Source of the DNA: DATMNI01 sp035570275
GTDB lineage: Bacteria > Acidobacteriota > Terriglobia > Bryobacterales > Bryobacteraceae
Assembly (NCBI GenBank): GCA_035570275.1
Contig: DATMNI010000462.1
Coordinates: forward strand, 1-38,242
Reading direction: 5' to 3'
DNA length: 38,242 nucleotides
In this document: positions 32,674 through 38,242 of the stretch, one piece after another
How the letters are laid out: every line of letters begins with the position of its first letter
Numbering within the stretch: the stretch's first letter is position 1
Notes under the pieces: model-generated
Told to the model about the DNA's origin: nothing
Seen by the model: only the letters and a program-made list of their open reading frames with translations
Database searches by the model: none
Position numbers and translations under genes: made by a program

Positions 32674-34833
32674 CTACTTACCGGCGTGAACCTGTTGGAC
32701 GTCGAAGGCTGCGCCGGCAGCGTGGCAAACATCGCAGCTCTCGCCAAACTTCGGATCGGTTTGCGACAAGGCATGGGCAAGAGTTGACTTGTCCTGGTGG
32801 CAAGCCGTGCAAGCCGAGGTGGTGGCCGCCACCGGGCTCAGAAGACCCTGCGTGTCCAGAACGGCATTCTTACCGATCGGAAACACCGTTTCCGAGCTGT
32901 TGACGTGGCACATATCGCACTTGGCGGTGTCGCCGGTGATACCGTTGGGGCTCATCACGGGGTAGGCGACGTCGCTGAAGTCGTTGTGGCTGCCGCCGAA
33001 TCCGACAATGGTGAAGCCGTTGCCGTTGTCGCCCGTGTGGATCTCATGGATCATCCTGGCGAAGTTGATGCTTTGTGGAGGCAGCGCTTTGTCGGCCGCA
33101 ACCACGGCGTTGGGCCGCACCGAGCTGTCGTTCTCGCTCGGGTTGTGGCACATCACACACTGCTGGATCTGGTTCCGATTCTCGCCGTGCACAGAGAGAC
33201 GCACGTGACAACTGTTGCACTTGGCGATATCGACCACCGTGCGCCGCGGCGCCACTTTGGAGCCATCCACCGGGAAGTAAGTCACCACATTGTTGCCGCC
33301 GGCCTCGGACGTGGCTGACAGCGTGGTATTCGGCAGAATCGTGAAGCCCAGGCGGCCCTCGACGCCGATCGAGTAAGTGCCCGTGGCGGTCGCTGGGATG
33401 GCGTGAGTAAAGGTATAGGTACAGGTGCCTGAGCCATCGCACTTAGCGGTGGGAACCGGGTTCTCGGAAACATAACCCGGGGTGATCACGTCCGAACCGA
33501 AGCTGGTGTATCCGTAGTCCGAAGCCGGGCCGGCCATTACCAGCGCCAGGCGGTTGGAGCCGCCAGTCAGTTGGGCCATCGTTACCGGATTGCCCTTGGC
33601 ATCCTTGGCGGTAAACGTCACGGTCGGGGTTTTGCCCGCCACGCCGTTCTCAACCTTGACGATGGTGAAGACCAGCCCGATGAACGCGGATGACTCCGTC
33701 ATGATGGTATGAGCGCCCTTGATAGAAGCGTCAAACTCCAGTTCGCCCTGCGGAATGTGGCAGCCCGAACACTGACCGTCATTCACCTGCGGAAGGTTCT
33801 GGTGGTTGGCGCCGGTCGCGAAGTTCACATTGTCATGGCAGGAACCGCAAGCCGCCCGGTTGGGATTTGTCATCCAGTTGTCGGCCTGCACCGCGCCCGA
33901 TATCGCTTGCGCGTCGTGGCAGGCGTTGCAGCGCGGCATGTTCACGGGGGTTTTCTCGTTCGCCATGGTTTGGCTTGCGCTGGACGGAAAAACGACCAAC
34001 GATGCATCCACCGACCCGATCACGTAAGGCGTACCGGCGACGACACTGGGAAGGGTGCTGCCTTCATGGATCTTGTGAATCATCACTTTGAAATCGGCGC
34101 TGTTCCCGTTCGGATCGCTGTTTTGCGGCTGGTGGCACATGATGCAGAGTTCCACGCTGCGGCGCGAACCGCCATGCGCGGCCAGTTGATCGTGGCACTT
34201 ATTGCAGGAGGTAGTCCGTATGACGTCCCGTGGCGCCGGAGTTCCTCCCGCCGGCACCCAGGTTAGCGTGTTATCGGCATAGTCGGTACCCAGGTCAAAC
34301 TCGGTCAGGTTCCGGCTCCCATACACTCCCAGCCGGTGCGTCAGAGTCTTGTCCCAGTTGGCCGGCGCTTTGCCGGCGAAGGTGTAGACGTATTCGCCGT
34401 CAGCGATGTTCTTGAGGGTGCCGCCGGAGTCGCCAGTGGGCTGAGTGGCCGTGTTCTTGGTGGTGGCATCGGTTGAAATTCGCGTGAAATAGGTGACGAA
34501 CTGCGTCTGCCCACTCGGCATATAGGCAATGACGTAGCGGGGCGAAATCGCTCCCGGCGTAGTAATACCGTTGATGTCCAGACCCAATCCTTGCGGATCG
34601 GTCACCTTATAATCGACGCTGATGGTGCCGTCTGTCGCGATATTGGCCGATACGATCTTGATCACCAGTCCTGGACGGACGAAGTTCACCGTGTTGGCAT
34701 CCGCGAAATACGCCTTGTCATGGACGGTGAATCCGGTCTTCTTTGGCGCGCTCATCAGGACCAGGGACCCGGCGGCCACCGCGAGTACCAAAGCATAACG
34801 GCCAACCGTCGACACCGAAGAAGAAATCCGCAT
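32674..34833 (-). CDS. OmcA/MtrC-family decaheme cytochrome c, cell-surface terminal of the conduit
   Basis: A 719-residue cytochrome with ten CXXCH sites in two groups of five, at 210, 230, 302, 329 and 355, and at 539, 559, 639, 675 and 700. Each group follows a beta-rich domain, the domain I/II and III/IV plan of OmcA and MtrC. Cys465 and Cys471 are extra and could form the disulfide known in a beta domain of MtrC. The role would be transfer of electrons to or from extracellular minerals, shuttles or partner cells. The start at 34833 has GGAG six bases upstream. The signal peptide (about 1-29) ends in LMSAP and has no cysteine, so unlike Shewanella MtrC it is not an N-terminal lipoprotein and must attach otherwise. 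It is the first gene of the minus-strand block. Confidence 0.93.
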   Translation of the reverse strand: MRISSSVSTVGRYALVLAVAAGSLVLMSAPKKTGFTVHDKAYFADANTVNFVRPGLVIKIVSANIATDGTISVDYKVTDPQGLGLDINGITTPGAISPRYVIAYMPSGQTQFVTYFTRISTDATTKNTATQPTGDSGGTLKNIADGEYVYTFAGKAPANWDKTLTHRLGVYGSRNLTEFDLGTDYADNTLTWVPAGGTPAPRDVIRTTSCNKCHDQLAAHGGSRRSVELCIMCHQPQNSDPNGNSADFKVMIHKIHEGSTLPSVVAGTPYVIGSVDASLVVFPSSASQTMANEKTPVNMPRCNACHDAQAISGAVQADNWMTNPNRAACGSCHDNVNFATGANHQNLPQVNDGQCSGCHIPQGELEFDASIKGAHTIMTESSAFIGLVFTIVKVENGVAGKTPTVTFTAKDAKGNPVTMAQLTGGSNRLALVMAGPASDYGYTSFGSDVITPGYVSENPVPTAKCDGSGTCTYTFTHAIPATATGTYSIGVEGRLGFTILPNTTLSATSEAGGNNVVTYFPVDGSKVAPRRTVVDIAKCNSCHVRLSVHGENRNQIQQCVMCHNPSENDSSVRPNAVVAADKALPPQSINFARMIHEIHTGDNGNGFTIVGFGGSHNDFSDVAYPVMSPNGITGDTAKCDMCHVNSSETVFPIGKNAVLDTQGLLSPVAATTSACTACHQDKSTLAHALSQTDPKFGESCDVCHAAGAAFDVQQVHAGK

Positions 34834-34920
34834 ACTAATCTCCAATTTGAACCCCGAAGTATACCTTGTTGGTGGGAGACAACCCGCCGGACGACTAATG
34901 CTCAACCATCGAACATCTGT

Positions 34921-34926
34921 CTTATA
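34921..34926 (-). promoter_or_regulatory. Possible extended -10 promoter element of the mtr-like block
   Basis: On the minus strand TGCTATAAG contains a TATAAG hexamer with the TGN extension, about 90 bases upstream of the MtrC-like start. No good -35 hexamer lies 17 bases further on. This is the best candidate seen in the 241-base gap and is weak. Confidence 0.25.
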
Positions 34927-35074
34927 GCACTCACTTGGCCAAACCGCGGCGGTGGATTTCAGAGAATCAAACCTTTTATTATCTTAGTGGCGGAGAAGCG
35001 GGGACAGTTGGATCGGGGAGATTCCGTACAATGTCAGATGCGTGAAAACGCTGGCGGGCATGCGTGATATGCCC

Positions 35075-35362
35075 CTAAAGGCAAAGACTGCCGGGAGCGG
35101 ATGTGGGGTATTTATCGCATGCTTCGACTAACTCGTAATCGTGCGACGGGTCCGATTCGCCGGTGCAGCACCGGAAGCAAGTGTTCCCGGCTTCGGCAGA
35201 GCCGATGACCCAAATGGGCGAACCACAATGGCACCGGGCCCCTTCCTTGTAGCGTTGGAGCGCCGATTGGAGCCGCGCGGTTACCGCAGCCTCTTTCTCG
35301 CCCGGATTGCTCTTCAAGAAGCCGCGGACGTAGTCCTTGAGTCGAATTGGTGTGAATCCCAT
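35075..35362 (-). CDS. Small Cys-rich protein of unknown function, possible zinc binder
   Basis: About 95 residues from an ATG at 35362. The N-terminal half is helical and charged (LKDYVRGFLKSNPGEKEAAV, then RLQSALQRYKEGA). The second half has C-X-C-G at 44-47 and C-X2-C-C at 62-66 around a GSPIWVIGSAEAGN hairpin, a layout that suits one zinc site. I recall similar small acidobacterial proteins with CGxPIWVIGSA, of unknown role. The reading frame continues upstream for 169 more codons, but that part resembles a broken integrase and lacks a start with a binding site, so the shorter form is preferred. It is convergent with nothing and lies 241 bases from the MtrC-like gene. Confidence 0.55.
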   Translation of the reverse strand: MGFTPIRLKDYVRGFLKSNPGEKEAAVTARLQSALQRYKEGARCHCGSPIWVIGSAEAGNTCFRCCTGESDPSHDYELVEACDKYPTSAPGSLCL

Positions 35363-35399
35363 GACTTGGAACCCATAAAACGGAACTATACGGCCGCCT

Positions 35400-35870
35400 T
35401 GACCAGTTCCGTCGGACTCAAAGCGGCAAAAGAGCTTCGGAGCCCCACGAAGAGCAGTGCAACGACTGCGAAGGACACCGTTCTGAAACTGAAAAAGATA
35501 TCGTGGCGCACTCTCCGAGAGTATCAGGATTATCGCCCGAATGTTCTCTTGCGGAATCTCCCGGTTTGCGCGACCGAGCGATCTGGAACTGAGTAGCCCA
35601 CGAGTACAGCAGCCCAATCGAGCGCAGATCGTTGGTGAGGGTCGAGGCATCGAGCGCCAGCGCCGGACCACCCAGCGCGTCGCAACTCGCACTGGTATCC
35701 AACTGGAGGCGTCGACCAAGGCCGGCAGGATCTCGCCGCTGTCGAGGGCCAATGGGAGAACCCGAAATCGACCGTGGGGAACCATCGGCCAACCGGCAAG
35801 ACCGTGCCGGGCGTTTCCGTGTAACTCCTTGCTTTCCAATCCGGGTATGCGCCGAAACCGGAACGACACT
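35400..35870 (-). pseudogene. Remnant of a site-specific integrase (tyrosine recombinase), N-terminal part
   Basis: Two minus-strand frames give pieces that resemble the N-terminal core-binding part of a tyrosine recombinase. One reads DSGEILPALVDASSWIPVRV then ATRWVVRRWR, and the other reads ASTLTNDLRSIGLLYSWATQ. The catalytic C-terminal half with its Arg and Tyr residues is absent, and no single frame is intact. The likeness is from memory and only moderately secure. Confidence 0.4.
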
Positions 35871-35881
35871 TCCGGATTTTT

Positions 35882-36370
35882 CTAAAACGGAACGTCGTCG
35901 TCCGTGATTCCCTGGTTGAACTCCTCAGCGGGCGCAGCCGGGGCCTCCGACGGCGGGCGTGCGGAGCGGGGCATCGATACCGGCCGTTCATAGTCGCCGG
36001 AGCCCTCCGGGGGACCGTCGCCGCGCCCGGCGCCGCCGCCCAGCAAGACCAGGCTTTGAGCTTCGCAGACCACTTCGGTGAAGTACTTTTTCTGCCGCTC
36101 CTTGTCTTCGTAACTGCGAGTTTCGAGACGGCCTTCCAGGAAGATTTGCTTACCCTTGAGCAGGAAATTGGCGACGTGCTCGGTACGCCACATGACGATA
36201 TTGTGCCAGTCCGTGATGTCTTTCCATTCGCCGGACTGCTGGTCTTTGGTGCGGCGATTCGTCGCGAGAGTGAACTTGGAAACCGAAATTCCGCTGGGGG
36301 TGAACTTGGTCTCGGCATCTTTGCCAAGATGCCCGATCAAAATGACTTTATTGACGCTTCGAGATGCCAT
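35882..36370 (-). CDS. ssb: Single-stranded DNA-binding protein (SSB)
   Basis: A 162-residue SSB. The OB fold spans about 5-112 with SVNKVILIGHLGKDAETKFT, FTLATNRRTKD, WHNIVMWRTEHVANFLLKGK and FLEGRLETRSYEDKERQKKY. A Gly/Pro-rich tail (about 112-150) ends in the acidic tip DDDVPF, the site that recruits repair and replication partners. SSB coats single-stranded DNA in the cytoplasm as a tetramer. An internal ATG at 36370 has AGGATAGG just before it and gives a protein of normal length. The frame is however open upstream into a TPR protein with no stop codon between, so a longer fusion product is also possible. The gene is listed alone because SSB function needs the cytoplasm. Confidence 0.75.
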   Translation of the reverse strand: MASRSVNKVILIGHLGKDAETKFTPSGISVSKFTLATNRRTKDQQSGEWKDITDWHNIVMWRTEHVANFLLKGKQIFLEGRLETRSYEDKERQKKYFTEVVCEAQSLVLLGGGAGRGDGPPEGSGDYERPVSMPRSARPPSEAPAAPAEEFNQGITDDDVPF

Positions 36371-37639
36371 CCTATCCTGAACTGTAGCACACCCCGCGGC
36401 CAGCGACCGCGCCTCCTCGATGGGAAAATACGGCGAAACGGCCGCCAGCGAGCGTTCCAGGTATTGCCGGGCCGTAGCACAGGCGCCGCCGGCGACCGCC
36501 GCAAGCTGTCGCCACGCCACCGCGTCGGGCCGCAAATCCGAGGGTATTTCGAAATTCAGGGCGCTGGCGAATTCGTTTTCCGCCCGCGGAAAATCGCGGC
36601 GGCGGTACAGTACGATGCCACGGTAAAGGTGCGCCTCTCCGGAGGCCTGGTCTTTGGCGTTGGCGAAAGCGGTCCGGCTGGCCAGGTTGTAGTCGGCCAG
36701 CGCGTCATCCATCTGCCCGGCCAACTCGTAGGCGCGCCCCCGCAGGAACAACGGACGCGCTTGGGCCGGTCCGGTCTTGACGGCAGCCTCCGTCTTGATC
36801 GCGGCAAACAAGGTCGCGATGGCGGATTTGGTGTCGCCAGTCAGCAGCTCCGCGCCGCCCAGATCTGTCAATGCCGAAGCCAGATCCGGCCGCGGCCCCA
36901 GCCCGGGCAGGAACGCCGTGCCTCCCGTGGCTTGCCAGCGCGATTTCCATATCGTAATCGCTTCCGTGTAATCGGCGGCCGCGGCCCGGTAATTCCGGCT
37001 GTCGAAGGCCTTTCGCCCTGCCACCCAGGCTGGCCAGCCGGTAGCCGGGGAACCGGCAAAGCAGGTGCCGGCTTCCTCCAGGTTGTTCGCGCGCAGCGAC
37101 ATCCAGCCCAACCACAGCCGCCCGGTTTCGAGCACCTGCCGGCACACGTCCGTCTGCATGACGTTCGAACTGCACCGGGCGGTTTGGACCGCCGACGCGA
37201 TCTCCGCGATCTCAACCGGCGCCAACTCACCGCTGCCCGTGTGGATACGGCTGATTGCGGCCAACACTTCCAAGCCGGAGGAGACCGGCTCGGGAGGGAT
37301 TTTCTTGCCGGCTTTCGCCAGCCGCAGCGGCCAACTCGCGATGGCTTTCTGGAACTCGTCGGCCGCCGCCCGGTACCCGGCGTTATTTTGGGTGAGCGCC
37401 GCGCTTGCCAGCGTGCAGTAGCCCTTGCGGTAATGGACTAGGGCCAGTTCTTCCGGCGGCGTCACCGGAACCAGCCCCGCCTGCGACTGAACGCAAGCCT
37501 CGGCGTCCCGCAGCGTTGGGCTAGCCGGCAATTCTACACGGTCGAACTCGGTTTGCGCCTTCAGAGCCAGCGCAAGTTGTGCATCGTCTGCGGCAGGAAG
37601 TGCAGAAAGGCCAAAAAGAGCCAGCGCGCACAATTTCAT
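35882..37639 (-). CDS. Exported TPR-type protein read in frame into SSB (possible fusion)
   Basis: From an ATG at 37639 a single frame of 585 codons encodes an exported helical-repeat protein and then, without a stop, the complete SSB (from residue 424). Residues 1-18 form a signal peptide (MKLCALALFGLSALPAAD). Residues about 20-415 are alpha-helical with TPR-like pairs, for example AAAADYTEAITIW, AQARPLFLRGRAYELAGQMD, then DALADYNLAS and HLYRGIVLYRRRDFPRAENE. An earlier start at 37705 lies inside a dispersed repeat and is rejected. Either the TPR gene has lost its stop codon, or the two proteins are made from overlapping starts, or a sequence error hides a stop. A working fusion would send a DNA-binding protein out of the cytoplasm, which makes it doubtful. 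Confidence 0.5.
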   Translation of the reverse strand: MKLCALALFGLSALPAADDAQLALALKAQTEFDRVELPASPTLRDAEACVQSQAGLVPVTPPEELALVHYRKGYCTLASAALTQNNAGYRAAADEFQKAIASWPLRLAKAGKKIPPEPVSSGLEVLAAISRIHTGSGELAPVEIAEIASAVQTARCSSNVMQTDVCRQVLETGRLWLGWMSLRANNLEEAGTCFAGSPATGWPAWVAGRKAFDSRNYRAAAADYTEAITIWKSRWQATGGTAFLPGLGPRPDLASALTDLGGAELLTGDTKSAIATLFAAIKTEAAVKTGPAQARPLFLRGRAYELAGQMDDALADYNLASRTAFANAKDQASGEAHLYRGIVLYRRRDFPRAENEFASALNFEIPSDLRPDAVAWRQLAAVAGGACATARQYLERSLAAVSPYFPIEEARSLAAGCATVQDRMASRSVNKVILIGHLGKDAETKFTPSGISVSKFTLATNRRTKDQQSGEWKDITDWHNIVMWRTEHVANFLLKGKQIFLEGRLETRSYEDKERQKKYFTEVVCEAQSLVLLGGGAGRGDGPPEGSGDYERPVSMPRSARPPSEAPAAPAEEFNQGITDDDVPF

Positions 37640-37690
37640 CAATTGTCGTGGAGCAGCCGCAGGGCCGTTGTGATGAATCTCACCTGACCG

Positions 37691-37714
37691 CTCCCTAACG
37701 GTCACGGCTCGGAT
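37691..37714 (+). repeat. Second copy of the dispersed repeat, without its hairpin
   Basis: CTCCCTAACGGTCACGGCTC plus GGAT matches 24772-24795 at 23 of 24 bases. The downstream arm of the hairpin is missing here. It lies between the EmrA-like gene and the TPR gene start. Confidence 0.55.
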
Positions 37715-37750
37715 GCGATGTCTTTTATTGTGAATGAGGCCGTCGGAACC

Positions 37751-38242
37751 TTACTTGGTGAAGATGGTCGCGTCCACGTTCATGCCTGGCCGCAACACCA
37801 AACCCTCGGTGCGGTCCACCAGAATCTTCACCGGGATCCGCTGAACCACTTTGACGAAGTTTCCGGTGGCGTTCTCCGCCGGCAACAGGCTCAACCGCGA
37901 ACCGGTGGCGCCCGAAATCGAGTCCACATGGCCGTGTACCTTCCGGCCCCCATACATATCCACCGAAATCTCCGCCGCTTGGCCGGGACCCACTTTGGCC
38001 AGTTGCGTCTCCTTGAAATTGGCCGTCACCCAGACGTCCTGCAGAGGAATGATGGTCATGAGACCTTGGCCCGGCTGCACGACCTGGCCCGGCTCCACGC
38101 TCTTGCGGGTAACCACACCATCGACCGCCGCTACCAGCGTCGTGTAGCTGAGCTGCAACTCGGCGGCTGCCAGATTGGCGCGGGCGGCTTCCACTCCGGC
38201 GGCGGCAGTGCCGCTCTCGGCCCGGCGCACGTCCACCTGCTT
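37751..38242 (-). CDS. EmrA/HlyD-family membrane fusion protein, C-terminal part (5' end outside window)
   Basis: About 163 C-terminal residues of a periplasmic adaptor of tripartite efflux pumps. The end of the coiled-coil hairpin (AAAGVEAARANLAAAELQLS), the lipoyl-like domain (YTTLVAAVDGVVTRKSVEPG, then VVQPGQGLM) and the beta-barrel domain are visible. The phrase LLPAENATGNFVKVVQRIPV is diagnostic for EmrA-type adaptors that pair with MFS drug exporters. The frame is open to the window edge, so the start and the membrane anchor lie beyond it. The exporter gene is not in the window; downstream in its transcription direction comes the TPR/SSB pair, 111 bases away. Confidence 0.9.
   Translation of the reverse strand, partial: KQVDVRRAESGTAAAGVEAARANLAAAELQLSYTTLVAAVDGVVTRKSVEPGQVVQPGQGLMTIIPLQDVWVTANFKETQLAKVGPGQAAEISVDMYGGRKVHGHVDSISGATGSRLSLLPAENATGNFVKVVQRIPVKILVDRTEGLVLRPGMNVDATIFTK

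Noticed and set aside
35363..35869. N-terminal extension making the small Cys-rich protein 264 residues long
   Set aside because: The extension reads like integrase fragments in mixed frames and has no binding site at its start; the 95-residue form is preferred.
36056..37441. Plus-strand reading frame of 461 codons opposite the TPR/SSB region
   Set aside because: The minus strand encodes recognisable SSB and TPR sequence; the plus frame is an antisense shadow without family features.

Overview
The window looks like a chromosomal segment of a high-GC acidobacterium, probably close to the Bryobacterales / Candidatus Solibacter group. This rests on family content: three Oar-like TonB-dependent receptors with an N-terminal carboxypeptidase-regulatory-like domain, an acidobacterial-type ECF sigma factor overlapping a Ser/Thr kinase gene, a PQQ-dehydrogenase/cytochrome c pair, and many c-type cytochromes. 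No rRNA, tRNA or CRISPR array was seen.

Left part (1-9994): the 3' end of an Oar-like receptor is followed by a frameshifted ThuA-like relic, then a plus-strand pair of cytochrome c and PQQ-dependent dehydrogenase, and a small exported cytochrome c fused to a helix-hairpin-helix domain. A minus-strand di-heme cytochrome c peroxidase-like gene follows, with a plausible promoter and terminator, then a decayed IS630-type transposase and an exported protein of unknown function. Middle part (10109-23476): a second Oar-like receptor, a conserved protein with an Ada-like zinc motif, an exported beta-propeller, an acyl-CoA synthetase, a Lys-rich basic protein, an atypical Nramp-family transporter with a small membrane protein behind it, and a third Oar-like receptor.

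Right part (24834-34833): nine minus-strand genes lie almost end to end. Reading in the direction of transcription they are an OmcA/MtrC-type decaheme cytochrome, an MtrA/DmsE-type decaheme cytochrome, an MtrB/PioB-type beta-barrel, a tetraheme cytochrome with four repeated domains, a STAS anti-anti-sigma factor, an RsbW-like anti-sigma kinase, a PrsW-type membrane protease, an ECF sigma factor and a Ser/Thr kinase. The first three form a complete porin-cytochrome conduit for moving electrons across the outer membrane. The last five form a signalling cassette combining partner switching, membrane proteolysis, an alternative sigma factor and a kinase. The short gaps suggest that conduit and cassette may be expressed together; that link is inference. 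This is the most interesting part of the window.

The right end (35075-38242) holds a small Cys-rich protein, a decayed integrase, an exported TPR protein read in frame and without a stop codon into single-stranded DNA-binding protein, and the 3' end of an EmrA/HlyD-type membrane fusion protein. Short relics (ThuA, IS630, integrase, a receptor 3' end) and tandem repeats show that the gaps have been remodelled.
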